In this document: positions 12,538 through 23,670 of the stretch, in pieces | How positions within the stretch are numbered: position 1 is the stretch's first letter | How the letters are laid out: each line of letters begins with the position of its first letter | Source: Neurospora tetraspora | Lineage: Eukaryota; Ascomycota; Sordariomycetes; Sordariales; Sordariaceae | DNA length: 64,000 nt | NCBI RefSeq assembly: GCF_033439725.1 | Contig: NW_026944384.1 | Location: 248,001 to 312,000, forward strand | Reading direction: 5' to 3' | Made by a program: the position numbers and the translations under genes | The notes under the pieces: model-generated | Databases searched by the model: none | Told to the model about the DNA's origin: nothing | What the model saw: the letters and a program-made list of their open reading frames with translations, nothing else

Positions 12538-14334
12538 ATGTCCTTCCATTCCACCCCCTCCATCACAACCCTCTACCCCGAATACACCACCACCACCCCC
12601 CTCGACCACCTCCGCTCAACCGCCTACTCCTACCTCGACGCCCAATCCCACACCTACCTCGACTACACCGGCTCCGGCCTTTGCTCCTCCGTCCAACTCG
12701 CCGCCCACGAAGCCCGGCTCGCCTCCACTTTATACGGCAACCCGCACTCCGTCAACCCCACCTCCGAAGCAGCCACCATCGCAGTCGAGCAAACCCGCAA
12801 GAGGATACTAAAGCACTTCAACGCCGACCCAGCAGAATATGCGGTAGTCTTCACTCCGAACGCTACGGGCGCGGCGAGGTTGGTCGGGGAGGGGTATCAG
12901 TACCGACGGGGGGGAAGGCTGGTGTTAAGTGCGGATAATCATAATAGCGTTAATGGGCTGAGGGAGTTTGCGAGGAGGCATGGGGGGGGGGTGAAGGTTG
13001 CTTGTGTGGGGATTGATACAACTGGGGCGAGGGGGCCGAGGGGGGAGATGAGGATTAGAGAGGAGGAGGTGGTGAGGAAGTTGCCGAGGTATACGGGGGT
13101 GGGAGGGGGGGTGAGGAAGGTGGTGCAAGTGGGGAAGGACGTGGGGAAGGAGGCGGGAAGGGGGTGTTTGGGGCGGTTCTCTTCTTCTTCTAGATCGGGG
13201 AAGATATTGCTGCCGACGTCTGCGTCAGAGAAACACCATTACCATCACCATCAACAACCGGCGGAGAAGAAGGAGGGAACTGGAAGCGAAAGGAGAAACG
13301 GCCTGTTTGCGTACCCGGCTCAATCCAACTTCACTGGCGTCAGGCACCCGCTTCACTGGGTGCCACTAGCTCAGTCGCGAGGGTACGACGTCCTGCTTGA
13401 TGTCGCTGCCTACTTGCCTACCTCCCGCCTCGATCTCTCAGGGGACATCAAGCCCGAGTTCATCATCGTGTCATGGTACAAACTCTTCGGCTACCCCACC
13501 GGCGTCGGCAGTCTCATCGTCAAGCGCTCTGCCCTCGCCAAGCTCTGCAGGCCTTGGTTCAGCGGTGGTACCGTTAAGGCGGTCACCGTTGGAGTAAAGT
13601 GGCATCAGCTCAGCGACCGGCTAGAAGAAGCCTTCGAGGACGGGACGGTCAACTTTCTGAGTATCCCCGAAGTGGCTGTGGGGTTGGATTGGTTAGATTC
13701 CAAGGACAACCCCCCTCCTTCTTCTAGTCCTGGTCCTGGTCCTGGTCCTGGTCCTGGTTCAGACGGAGAGAGTGAGAGGGAAAGGTACCTCTACAGAGTA
13801 GGAGGCATGGAAATCCTCGAGACGCGCGTCCGGTGTCTAACCGGGTACTTTCTGGAAAGATTAAAGAACCTGCGCCACAGCGACGGCCGACCAATGGTTG
13901 AAATCTACGGCCCAACAGAAAATAAAATGCGCGGAGGCAGCGTGGCGTTTAACCTGCTCGATGCGCGCGGGCAGTACGTCGATGAGCGACTTGTTGCGTT
14001 CGAGTCGGCGGCCGCGAGGATTAGTCTGAGGACGGGCTGTTTCTGTAACCCCGGCGCGGGCGAGGCGGCTTTTGGGTTGGATATTTGGGCGTCGTTTTTC
14101 AGGTTGCCACTCCCAAAACTGTGGAGCATGTGGAGAGGCCAGGGGAGGGATAAGAAGTTGAGCTTCGAGGAACTACTGAGGGTGCTGGGGTTGCCGACGG
14201 CTGGGGGGATAAGGGTTAGTTTTGGGGTGGCGAGTAATGTGAGGGATGTTGATTGTTTTTTCGGGTTTGTGGAGAAGACTTATAGGGATCGAGTGACGGG
14301 GAAGGAGGGGTTGCCGGATAGGCAAGGGTGCTGA
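12538..14334 (+). CDS. Class V aminotransferase, molybdenum cofactor sulfurase-like, no MOSC domain
   Basis: A single exon of 598 codons starts at ATG 12538 (AGCAAAATGTCC). The fold is that of PLP-dependent cysteine desulfurases. YLDYTGSG (about 40-47) opens the domain; NPHSVNPTSEAA and FTPNATGAA follow; SWYKLFGYPTG holds the PLP lysine at Lys315; RTGCFCNPGAG holds the likely persulfide cysteine, Cys501 or Cys503. These motifs match the N-terminal half of Moco sulfurase (HxB/ABA3/MOCOS type), which sulfurates the cofactor of xanthine dehydrogenase and aldehyde oxidase. The C-terminal MOSC half is absent: the frame ends soon after IRVSFGVASNVRD. Two low-complexity insertions are unusual: a basic, Gly- and His-rich stretch around 185-262 and a Pro-Gly repeat near 400. 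Whether it serves Moco or another sulfur acceptor is open. Confidence 0.85.
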   Translation: MSFHSTPSITTLYPEYTTTTPLDHLRSTAYSYLDAQSHTYLDYTGSGLCSSVQLAAHEARLASTLYGNPHSVNPTSEAATIAVEQTRKRILKHFNADPAEYAVVFTPNATGAARLVGEGYQYRRGGRLVLSADNHNSVNGLREFARRHGGGVKVACVGIDTTGARGPRGEMRIREEEVVRKLPRYTGVGGGVRKVVQVGKDVGKEAGRGCLGRFSSSSRSGKILLPTSASEKHHYHHHQQPAEKKEGTGSERRNGLFAYPAQSNFTGVRHPLHWVPLAQSRGYDVLLDVAAYLPTSRLDLSGDIKPEFIIVSWYKLFGYPTGVGSLIVKRSALAKLCRPWFSGGTVKAVTVGVKWHQLSDRLEEAFEDGTVNFLSIPEVAVGLDWLDSKDNPPPSSSPGPGPGPGPGSDGESERERYLYRVGGMEILETRVRCLTGYFLERLKNLRHSDGRPMVEIYGPTENKMRGGSVAFNLLDARGQYVDERLVAFESAAARISLRTGCFCNPGAGEAAFGLDIWASFFRLPLPKLWSMWRGQGRDKKLSFEELLRVLGLPTAGGIRVSFGVASNVRDVDCFFGFVEKTYRDRVTGKEGLPDRQGC

Positions 14335-15336
14335 GAGCAAGAAAGGTTAAGGGTTGGGATGTAGAAAGGATGGCAATAGAAGAAATGCAAATAAAGTTGA
14401 AAGACGTTGCTGGCGACCTCAGAATGTGTGATGGAGCATGTTTCCACTTCGTTGTGGAGGGACTCAGCTGTGTCTTTCTTGCGGCTTGTCGGATAAGAAG
14501 GATGACGCTTTGAGTAGAATAGGTACCCTTTGGGCCGTTCTTACTGTGCTTTTGCTCCTTGTTTGGTCTCTTGTGTTGGTGTTGAGGTGGGAAGCCTGGA
14601 GGACGTTGAATGAGGCTTGGGGTCGAGAGATGTGAGAAAAGTGGGTCAAAAAGTGCTTTCAGCTACAGTGGGCAAGCGCTGTATTTCAGCGGTCTTTCAG
14701 GTACGAATCGACGCAATGAGGTCAAAAGTGGAGCCCCGCGTTATCGATGTCATCCGCCTTGACTCTTCGATCTCTCAACATCTCGACATCAGGCACGGCG
14801 CTTAAATGACAGTCTGCAAGATTGACACATCTGATGTGCGTATTGCCTGGCATTATGCCTTGAGGCTCTTTAGCTAAGCGCGGTCTTAGTCGAACATCAC
14901 ATCCCTTTGTTCCAGAGGCTGGCGCTGGCCGTGCGCACAAAGGCCGCCCAACTTTTAGGTAAAGGCTCCCCACCATCCTCAGCGCTGACATCGCCGAACT
15001 TGTAGCGAACAAAACAGCTGACCTTTGTTATCATAGCACGTAAACAACCCCACCGTATCCCCAGCAACCGGAAAGTGGAAGACGGTCGGTATTCCCAACA
15101 TCCTATCCATGTCCCTCCCTCACTTCGAACTCCACGAGTCCAGTCCACCAGCGCCAACACACATTCGGAGCCCTCGTCACAGCCGCGCTCTGCGCCCATC
15201 CCCGCATTGCTTCGATGGTCCACCACTCGAGCCAACATGTTTCGTTCGTCACCCTTCCCGAAGCGTCGGTACGGCCTCCCATTGGAGTTTTGGTGTGCTT
15301 GGTTAGCGGTTATGTGCATGACAGGGTGCAAGGAGA
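14335..15336. other. Intergenic region, no gene seen
   Basis: Several short frames are present, none convincing. The right half is the upstream region of the first cluster gene. Confidence 0.4.
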
Positions 15337-15375
15337 GAGGCTGTGTGGTTGGAACGGCCCGCTGGTGGCCGCTGG
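15337..15375 (+). promoter_or_regulatory. Shared upstream element C, copy 1
   Basis: GAGGCTGTGTGGTTGGAACG followed by GGCC/GGCCGC blocks recurs upstream of three family genes: here about 335 bp before the ATG at 15710, at 25406-25446, and reversed at 35862-35900. A second shared word, CAAACGCATT (15508-15517), lies about 193 bp before the ATG. The CGGCCG-rich part resembles paired CGG sites of Zn2Cys6 regulators, but that is inference. Confidence 0.45.
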
Positions 15376-15709
15376 TGTGGCCACTTGTAGCGGCCGGGCA
15401 CATTATCTGGTAGCCATTTGTAGGCGCACATAGAGCTGCATATGTGCGAAGAACCAAAAGTGCAGAAAGAAATGCAAGATGCAACCAACGGGAACAAGAC
15501 ATGAAGGCAAACGCATTCTGCCAGTCTGCCTAAGGTCCGAAAGAAGGCCGGAGGGAGAACGACCCCTCATTTTGGGCTGCTGAGCTGTGACGGGGCGGTT
15601 TATCTTGATGGAGTTCCCGTTTTTTTTTTGGCAATGTTGGGAAAAAGTGCACTACCAACTGTGGCATGAGTGTCCTCGTTAGGTATTGAACGGGGAATTC
15701 AAAGCAATC

Positions 15710-16975
15710 ATGCCAACCACTCCATCTTCCAGACGGCATTCCCAGCGAAATCGACGGGGAAGCACCCCTCCAACACCAGGACATAATGGCTCCAAGCTTG
15801 CGGGACGCATAATGTGGTTGCCGCATGCGAATGAGCTGAGCTCCTCGACTGGTTTTCCGGAGGAATCCCATAATCATCCTGTTCTGGTGCTTTCGAAGAA
15901 ACTGTCTGCAGACGGGAAGGTTGACATTCTCATGGTGAGTGCACAGGACTCTCATGTGGCCCAGAGTCCTAAAGCTAACCACATTCTGCATCCAGATGAC
16001 ATCCTTCGGCGGCATGGATCTCGAAACGAGGCATCGGTACAGCAGAATCCAACTACGAGAAACCTTCCTACCCATTGACCCGTCCCCTCCCCATCCGGAT
16101 AACAACATCCAACTCAAGCTCGACCACGGTGTGACTTTAAGAAAAAATTCCTACGTGAAGACTGAGGAACAGCGGCAGATTCTGTTCTCCCTTCTGAGGA
16201 ACTATGAGCGTCACACAAACAAGATCTACGCCCTCACGGATGCTTCGTACCAGATTGTGGTGGAACACTCCGGTTACCGCGAGCCGGTTCACTCTGTCAC
16301 AGTGCCGACAAGGATACAACCTGTTGCTCAACCTCAACCAGAAAGAGTCTCGAGTTATGGTTATGGAACAATCCCAACTGTTAGTGACCGTCCTTTTCAT
16401 TCCTCACTGCGAAAGTCTTGCGATATGTGTGGTTTCTAACTTCCTGCTTCCAGTCACAGCCATACCCCGCCTCACGACCTGCCCAAAACACACAAAGCAA
16501 CTACAACGGCTACAACAACTACCAGTACAATTCTGGTGTCCACTCCCAGAGGAAGCGCAATTCCGCAGGACCTTCCGGTCACTCGTCAGGCGGATCTCCA
16601 GACGATCTCTCACCAAACGCCCAAGTCGTTCTTGGCCTTATCCTCATTGCCACCTTCGCTTGTGGAGCGGCTGGCGTGTACTGGCTTCTCCAGAACTTCT
16701 TTTCCTGGGCTTCTGAGGGCATCAGACACGGCAAAAGGCACTGCGTTGAAGGCTTTAAGAGGGTGGATTGGCATCGGGTAGCTAAGGCTTTCGGATCCTT
16801 CTCTTGGCATGTTGTGGTTGCTCTGGCCAAGGTCGTCAAGTGTGTGGTGGTTGGAGTGGCTAGGGCTGTTGAATGGGGTGCGAAGGGCGCTTGGCGATTT
16901 GCGATGGATTGGGTCATGGAAACCGAGAAGGGGAGGCTTGGGCACAGGCTTGAGCACTTTTTTCCTCGTGCTTGA
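15710..16975 (+). CDS. GRIMWLP-TSFGG family protein 1, with membrane segments
   Basis: Three exons, 15710-15934, 15996-16379 and 16454-16975, give 376 residues; every junction is in phase 0. A basic N-terminus (SSRRHSQRNRR) precedes the family module: AGRIMWLP, HPVLVLSKK, VDILM, then after intron 1 MTSFGGMDL, FLPIDPSPPHPD, LRKNSYVKT and LLRNYERHTNKIYALTDASY. Exon 3 is Asn/Gln/Ser-rich and then has a hydrophobic span at about 259-281 and another near 321-341. The protein is therefore probably membrane-anchored with the module facing the cytosol. The function is not known; a remote PemK/MazF-type barrel is a guess from the G-x-I-x-W...HPVxxLS...TS order. The closest relative here is the minus-strand gene at 33.7-35.6 kb, which shares YGTIP and the same start. 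Confidence 0.82.
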
Positions 16976-17180
16976 GAAGGAGGTCTTTGGCGAGCGAGCT
17001 GTATGTTTTCTGGGGGCTCATGTGCGCTAGTGCTGGGCTGGGCTGTGATCATCCTCAAGCTCTTTCACTTGAGGAGTCTAGAGTGCGCATAAGGCTCATA
17101 CGTCATTCACTGAACTCTGGGATCTGGGTTATCTTGCTATATTTTCCGTACCTTCCTTTAGTCATCCCTTCTTGCGCCGC
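16976..17180. other. 3' flank of family gene 1
   Basis: Downstream region of the gene ending at 16975; nothing further is seen. Confidence 0.4.
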
Positions 17181-17275
17181 TTAGTCGTCCGAAGTACCTC
17201 TACGTTCTGTTTCTGCCTGGGGCATCTAGGGTACCTGTACAGGTAGTTTCAAATTCTGCACGTAACTTTCAATAA
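17181..17275 (+). repeat. Shared element B, copy 1
   Basis: GTCGTCCGAAGT, CTGCCTGGGGCA and TTTCAAATTCTGCACG occur in the same order here and at 27545-27630. Both copies lie downstream of a family gene. Confidence 0.5.
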
Positions 17276-17399
17276 GAAATCTGCGCACAAAAGGAAAATT
17301 CTACACCACCTTCTTTTTCACTTGCTCTGGTTTAAATTCAAAATCTTCTTGCGATCTTCCTTCTCTCACCTTTTCCATCTTCCACCTCACCACCAACTC

Positions 17400-18175
17400 T
17401 CGGCCACACATCACACAGTTTACTCAAGCCACATCAGCATCACCTGGTACATGCGTATCAGGCGCCTTAACGAACAACAATGGGGCATCACCACCATCTC
17501 GACCAGTGTGATAGACGTCGTCCATGTGGGTATAGCTGTATGACGTTTACCCAAATCTCGGGTCCATTCTTGTCCATTCCACGCCCACTTCATGTTCCCG
17601 CCTTGAGGTCTGCCTGACAGGCTTCTCTTCCGCCACTGGAACACGCCAAGTAAGACGCCTCCAACTACAGCCAAACCAGCCCCCAAACCCTCGGCAACAA
17701 CACCCGCCGCGACCACAACAAAACCCCGTGCTTCTTATCTGCTGCCTGGCAAGGCTCGCCCAGCAGCAAAGCCAGCCCCGAAGCCACTACAAAACGCAGA
17801 AGCACAAAAATGCACTCGCTGGTATTAATTCGGAATACCGTTGCAAAATCTGTAATATTCCGCTCAAGAACGCCAAGAGTTTACGCGACCACGAGAGACA
17901 AAGCAAGACAGAGCCTACAAAGGCCGAACCAGCGAAACCGTTGGTCAAGGCAGAAGCTGCAAAGCCATCTACCGCACTGTCTGCGTCCAAATCCAATGCC
18001 CCTCAGGCGGCATCCTCAGCTGGCAACCCGGCAAAGGCAACAAAGCCCAAGGAAGAGCCACAGTCCAGCACATCCAAGTTTGCGGCACTCTTGGAGTCGA
18101 TTTACATCGTTTCTCACCGTAAGTAGTCGCTTCTTGTTCATTCTGTCAGAGGAGTGAAGGAATCGTGAGTGCTGA
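17400..18175 (+). pseudogene. Decayed or unmodelled gene with U1/jaz-like zinc fingers, copy 1
   Basis: A CT-rich leader (17290-17440) precedes an ATG at 17451 (MRIRRLNEQQWGI). Further on, frames encode a Pro/Ala/Lys-rich segment (17640-17800) and then YRCKICNIPLKNAKSLRDHE (about 17839-17900). That spacing, C-x2-C-x12-H, fits a U1/jaz-type finger, but the second His five residues on is Thr. Just before it, HYKTQKH has the H-x5-H end of another finger. A donor GTAAGT at 18120 follows an open frame. I could not build one continuous model, so either several introns are missed or the gene is decaying. A diverged copy of the same modules lies at 18.8-19.7 kb. Confidence 0.35.
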
Positions 18176-18319
18176 CTTTCGCTTCAGAGCGCCGCTCCTC
18201 CCAGCCACAGAGGAGAGGTCGTCGCCGTCGTGTGCCCCCCTCACGCATCACTCTGCAGAACCAGACCAGGCTGTCACTATCAAGAAACAGATAGCTGCCC
18301 CCCTCACGGCATCCGGCTC

Positions 18320-18714
18320 TGACCAAAAGAAGGCGTTTGTTTGGTACCTTCCTTTGATCAGCGGGGATCGCCCCCGCCCGAGCCTACCCTGACAGCCGTG
18401 AAAGCATCTGAGCTGCTTCGTATTCATCCAGCACACAAGAAAAACAGAAAAGTCATCGTTCACACCAGTAGCGTGTAAGTACCTGTCGCTTGTTCTTCCT
18501 GTTAGAAGAGTGATGAGATCTTGAGTTCTGACTTCCGCCTCCAGGTCCTGCAACACTGGCAACCGCCACAACAAAGGCAGACGCCCACGCCTACTCCATA
18601 TCAAGGCGGCCCGGGCCCTGGTCCAGTCCCGACCCGTTCGCTATTCCTCATTCTCGAAACCGTTTTTTCTTACGGGCTTTGCACTTATAGCGACAGAAAG
18701 TTCGTAGACGCCGC
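18320..18714 (+). CDS. Possible two-exon gene fragment, basic protein
   Basis: An open stretch encoding SPPPEPTLTAVKASELLRIH and then HKKNRKVIVHTSS reaches a GTAAGT donor at about 18476. Joining to the CCTCCAG acceptor at about 18545 keeps the frame open for about 55 further codons (SCNTGNRHNKGRRPRLLHIK and on) to a TAG near 18714. No ATG start is clear and no family is recognised. It may be an internal part of a larger broken gene lying between the two zinc-finger-like loci. Confidence 0.3.
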
Positions 18715-18769
18715 GGCGCTGGGATGTCAGGGGGTCACCTCGATCCCGCGGTAACGATCACTTTGAGTA

Positions 18770-19700
18770 TGGGCGAAGCACTATCACGACCTTCAGATCC
18801 CACAAAGTCCTCCAAGCACAATGCAACCTTAACCGTGTGGTGCCAACCACCATACCCCGCCCCGTGGCCGTCCGGATGATCGTGGCAGAGACCGGGATAT
18901 GCGTATTCCCGACTACCGACAACGGTCGCCCCCGAACCGTAGACATCAGAGTCCGCAACCTCAATGAACAACAAATGGGGATCATCATTGCCATACGAGG
19001 GATTGTGTTCGCATGCCGCTTCACCCCGACGTGCAATCGAGCAAGACGGCAGCGTGGTCGACACTCAAATCCACCCACCATTTGTTGGGACCGGAAAAGA
19101 GGACTCACGGGCTACCATCATGTCCAGGGTCACCAAACCCCCGAGCCCCAACAGGGCCTGCCTAGTAAGTCGCTGCCTTGGAATCTCCTGCTACCTCTAC
19201 GCAAATGTGAACAAGTTCTGACTTTGCCGTGTTCACTCCAGCTACTGCGTCCGCAACTGAGAAAGTTCGGTCCAGCGCGAAGCCTCCAGTCGGACCCATG
19301 CAAAATGCAGTTTGACTCACTTATGACCGACATCTGTACCACGAGTTGGCCCTCAAGTTCCGGCACGTAACCATGCCGCTACTCTCAATCCAGTCGCTAT
19401 AGGAAACGGTATTCGACTTGGAATTACATTTCTGCACCGGCCTTTCAACCATGCCGAAGCATACCAAACTGCCAAAGAGGTGCTGGATCGCCAGAGAGCA
19501 GATATCAGGCTTGATATTGAGATGAAGCGAGCAAAGACAGAGTTGCCGGCTGACTGGTGGAAGAAGCTGTCCAAGGGTGAAAGTGGAACGGATGTCCTCC
19601 GGCTCTTCTCCCTCCAAGCGACGGGGGTGTGTCTGTGTTGGGTTGCAGATAAGATTGCTGGAGATGCGGGCCAAGCTTGAGGCCAAGTCGAGAGATGCCA
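18770..19700 (+). pseudogene. Decayed gene with modules of the 17.4-kb locus, copy 2
   Basis: IRVRNLNEQQMGI (near 18944-18982) matches IRRLNEQQWGI at 17.45 kb. A Pro/Lys-rich segment around 19130-19300 matches the one at 17.64-17.80 kb (AKPPVGPMQNA against APKPLQNAE). Sequence near 19328-19356 still resembles the zinc-finger codons of copy 1. Other readable pieces are HHTPPRGRPDDRGRDRDMRI and, at about 19440-19620, FLHRPFNHAEAYQTAKEVL followed by DWWKKLSKG. Frames change several times and stops intervene, so this looks like a decayed host gene. An AAGTCG microsatellite lies at 19709-19733. Confidence 0.35.
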
Positions 19701-21339
19701 AGGCAAAGTCGAAGTCGAAGTCGAAGTCGAAGAGCTTCCCCGCAAGAACTTCCTCACGGCGTACTGATAGACTGGGAGTTGAATCACTAGATAGATAGAA
19801 CATGAAACTTTTACGTAGAATTCTTTCTGGGTTGACTTCCAATCAGGGTGTTCACCTTCGTTCAAACCTCCGAAAAAACTATGCCATGTGACTGTTGTTG
19901 TGCTTAGACTTGAATGCTGATAATGATATTCCTTCATGATTTGGTTTGAGCTTTGAGCAGTTCGTAACTCCACAAGTAACGCGGTCCTGGTCGTCGTGGA
20001 TATTCCGTTTTGTGACGAAATAAGATGTTCTCATGAGCAAAGATTGAAAGAAGACCTGGAAACGGGTCTGACTGGCTGAACAAACAGAGGACGGAGGAAA
20101 AAGACGGGAACCAAGGGCTTGCTGCGCTCATTCAGCGAGGAGAAATGCAGCGAAAAATGAGGATCTTGGCTTCGGCTCAAAGACCGCCGCGGGAATTGTG
20201 ACAGGATGAAAACACGCTGATTCAGATGGACTGGCCCGTTTGCGCCGTTGCGGTCTGGACAGCCGCCATCTCCTCGCACTCAATCTGAATCTTCAAGTCC
20301 TGCTTCAATCTGAATCTACAAGCCCTGCGATCTACATTCATTTCAAAAAGAGTGGAAAGTGCATTCTGGTCTGTTTCCTTGCCTGCTGAAGCTGAATACA
20401 TGTGCTCAACTTGAGCTCACCTTACGTTCATGCCCCTCCTTGCAGACGGACACTCGACATTTTGAACACAATCCAGGCACATATGGGCTCTCCTTCTACC
20501 TTTGCCATTTTGAGCGTTTAAAACAGCGCCGGACTGTCAATATCAGATTTTGTTTCTGTGCGAAGATTGAGTGTCTTGATCGTTTTGCAAAAGAGCCTTT
20601 TGCGAAAAAAGTGGGTCTGGTACAGGGACACGCAACAGTTCGCGTCGTCAGGAAAATTACACCACAAATACATGCTGGGGTAAGCAACCCGTTCTTGCAC
20701 CTTCCATAGTAATAGAATTTGCTGGTGATGCTTTTGTCGCGACAAAATACCTGGATCATGGTCAAAATGGCGAGTGTCCCGCCAGTGTTTAGGGTCCGAT
20801 GTACGGTGGACACCTCCGTGCCACTCGATGCACTACATAGCAACTCTGGTCTATTTGAGAATCAAACGGCATTTGATAGCTGTCTTGGGCCTTATACGTG
20901 GACTGAACGTAATGATTTTGTCTGGGTGCCAATAATCTGGAGGATATCTTGCAGTGTCGCCTGGCGACGGTGCCCCGCGTGACATCTCTTGGGGACGCCA
21001 AGGACAGACTTGCTTTCTGCGAAGGGTCCTGATACCGCAGAGATAGATGAGAATGGCTATTCTGACCAAACTATTGGATGAATGACGTACTTGGAAGTGT
21101 CTGGAAGTACCTATCTAAGCACCGGCAGGCATCCGGCCTTTCTGCCTCGCTGCCAGTCTCAGCCACAGTACCTGTAGGGCTGTCAAAGTTCAGCTGGCAG
21201 ACAAGCCCTCCTGCGAGGACACGTACAGTATGGTATTGTGGGAGGCTGTGGTTGTGACTGGCAACTGGCAAAATTGACCACTGTCTTTCAACTCACGTGA
21301 GCACCAGCCACATAACGGACATGCAGGAACCAGAACAGA
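19701..21339. other. Intergenic region with a short direct repeat
   Basis: No gene is supported. Two copies of a 25-bp sequence beginning CAATCTGAATCT lie side by side around 20282-20331. Confidence 0.4.
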
Positions 21340-21348
21340 CGGATATAA
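21340..21348 (+). promoter_or_regulatory. TATA-like box of the 21.3-23.4 kb locus
   Basis: GGATATAAAGG lies about 60 bp before a CT/CA-rich leader and the AAGTTCC minisatellite, a good position for a core promoter. Confidence 0.45.
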
Positions 21349-21404
21349 AGGCCACCCATCCATCCTCTTGACCCCTCACTTCTCCTCAAACCTTTTCTCA
21401 TCAT

Positions 21405-21535
21405 AACAAAGTTCCAACAAAGTTCCAACAAAGTTCCAACAACCAAGTTCCATCACAGTTCCAACAAAGTTCCATCAAAGTTCCAACAACCAAGTTCCAT
21501 CACAGTTCCAACAAAGTTCCATCAAAGTTCCACAA
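21405..21535 (+). repeat. AAAGTTCCAACA minisatellite
   Basis: About ten copies of a 12-bp unit (AAAGTTCCAACA, with CAAGTTCCATCA variants) sit in what looks like a 5' leader. Confidence 0.85.
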
Positions 21536-21549
21536 AACCACACCCTCAT

Positions 21550-23430
21550 CGCGTCTTCGCATCCTCAAGGTACGTCGGTTTGATGAGTTCAGCTCAGACA
21601 TAACAGTGTTGTACTTGAAACTTACACCTGTCAGCACTTCCATGCGCCGGCAGCAGCGTCTGAGAGTAATCTCGGGGGTTGGCTGTAGCCTCCGCCACCA
21701 AACGCCAACGCCACCACCAGGGAAAATCCCCTGGTGATGTCACAACCTGTAAATAACCAACAACCAGTTGTACGTCAACCACAGCAGTAGGTGGTCAACC
21801 CAGTGATTGTGTTTTCTTCTGACGGCGTACTGATCGATGACCTGCAGGCAGATGAGGAGGCGGTTGAGAAGATCAACCGGGACTGAAGCTCCCGTTGACA
21901 ACAAGGCTATCGTGCCTCCCCGTAAGTACCACATTCCTCCGGCCGTATCTTCTTTCAAGTGATCTCATTCTCACCTGTCGTTCACCACAGGTTCCAACAT
22001 CCTCCACTCCGAGAGCATCACCATGTTTCCATGATCGGTCCCGGGTCTCACTCTCCTGGCATCAAGAGCCGCGAAAGAGGCCACTCGTGCCCGTCCGGAC
22101 GCTCGGATGGTCCGTAACTTGCTCAGTTTCAGCCGGTCAAGACTACGCCTACGACTTCAACCCGGCCCCAATGCCGTCATCGTCAACCCCAGCCCCAACA
22201 CAATCATCTTCACCTACAATTCCTACGCAATCGTCTTCAGCCGCAGCACCTAATGGACACGAGAATGCGTACCACAACCCCGGTGCTTTCATCGACGCTC
22301 CACAGCAAGTAAATCCTCAGCTGGCCGGCCATGACACGCAAACAAATGCAGGAAGCCACGCCACCAGCACCACAGCTCATCAGTCCGAAGTCGACAAAGT
22401 CAAAGCCGAGAACGGAGGGAAATGTGCCTTTGGTCACTACGACTACTACCCCCAGAACGAGACATGGACTGGACCTAGCCCTGCCTATACGGGATCGTCC
22501 CCTCGTAACCAAGCGCTTATTCTGTCGCGTGCTCTCTTGAGTACCCGGTGGGGTGGGCAAATTGCAGCTTCGTAACCTCGGTGATATACCCCCCTGGAGC
22601 TTGCCAACACCTTCAACCCCCGGGCATCAGGCCCAACCACGTTGGAGCAGCCAGACCCTCTGGATGAAGGGTTTTCCAGAACTCTGGCCAGGTGCAATAC
22701 GAATGCCTCTGCTGCCCATTTGGAGGGTTGAGTCGAGAAGAAAGGAAAGCAGACCTTGGATGCCGACCTGTTTGAGCCTGATTCAACGTACTCCGTCTTT
22801 CCACCCGTGAGTCCACCTCCGAGCCGTCGAAGCCGCCCAAACACCAACACCATCACGACCTTCAAATCCCACTCGTGACAAAGGAGCATGGTATTGGCAT
22901 AAAACCCATATTCAGCTTCCACCGTATCACAACCGTACTACATCGCAGCTTGTATCTCCAAGCCCAACGGCCAAGTTGATTGCCGACTTCAGCTGGTCTA
23001 GACGATTCTGATATCTCAACAACTACTTCCGAAGAATATCACCTCATGCAGGATCCGATTGCAGAAGACCTTCGCAACAAGCGGGCGTGATCGCGACCCC
23101 AACTCTCGCGATCGAAATGACAGTCGTGACGGCGGTCGCGACCAGTACTGGCAATGCTCGCAAAAGAACCGCTTCGTTGCTATGTTGTCTTCGCGCCATT
23201 GCTCAGCCCCTGCTGTTCCTTCCGCACGCATTGCTGCCTTTCTCTCTGGTGCTTCCTCATCAATGACGGTCGTGACGGTCGTGATCAGCAACAACAAGGA
23301 CATCATCGCGGTGATAAGCCCCACTGGAAAAACAAAAAGAACCGCGGTGATCGCAACGGGGATGAGGTACCGGATCACCTGAGAGGTATTAATCGCAGTC
23401 TGATCGGGACGAAGCAATTCTCGAAGTGAA
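21550..23430 (+). CDS. Possible multi-exon gene, Ser/Pro- and Arg/Asp-rich, structure unresolved
   Basis: A TATA-like box and a leader precede this stretch. Readable pieces are an exon-like segment up to a GTAAGT donor at 21921; a long open stretch from about 21993 to 22575 that is Ser/Thr/Pro-rich and then Tyr-rich (FGHYDYYPQNETW); a piece with HHHDLQIP near 22850; and Arg/Asp-rich segments at about 23085-23150 (GRDRDPNSRDRNDSRDGGRD) and 23258-23425 (NDGRDGRDQQQQGHHRGDK). The HDLQIP and RD-rich pieces also occur at 18.77-18.95 kb, so the two loci are related. I could not join the exons with confidence. Confidence 0.3.
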
Positions 23431-23480
23431 CGGAGTGGATGTAAACACGAGGCACAAGAATGGTGGTGAACTTGTTGATT

Positions 23481-23517
23481 GAAGAAGAAGAAGAAGAAGA
23501 AGAAGAAGAAGAAGAAG
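23481..23517 (+). repeat. GAA microsatellite
   Basis: About twelve GAA triplets in a row. Confidence 0.9.
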
Positions 23518-23670
23518 GACGGGATAAGAAGAGGGGGGATGACACTCGATACATGTATATAGCAGGTACAAGAACAAATGCCAAGATGACCATCTTGTTC
23601 AACACCCATTGCCAGATTGACTTGTCGCCCTTGAAGAATTACATTAACACTTATGGAAGAGAAAGTGCTG

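Noticed and set aside
11991-12938. 315-codon plus-strand frame overlapping the aminotransferase start
   Set aside because: It lies in another frame of the leader and of the enzyme's 5' coding part and is a His/Pro/Arg-rich shadow of C-rich DNA.
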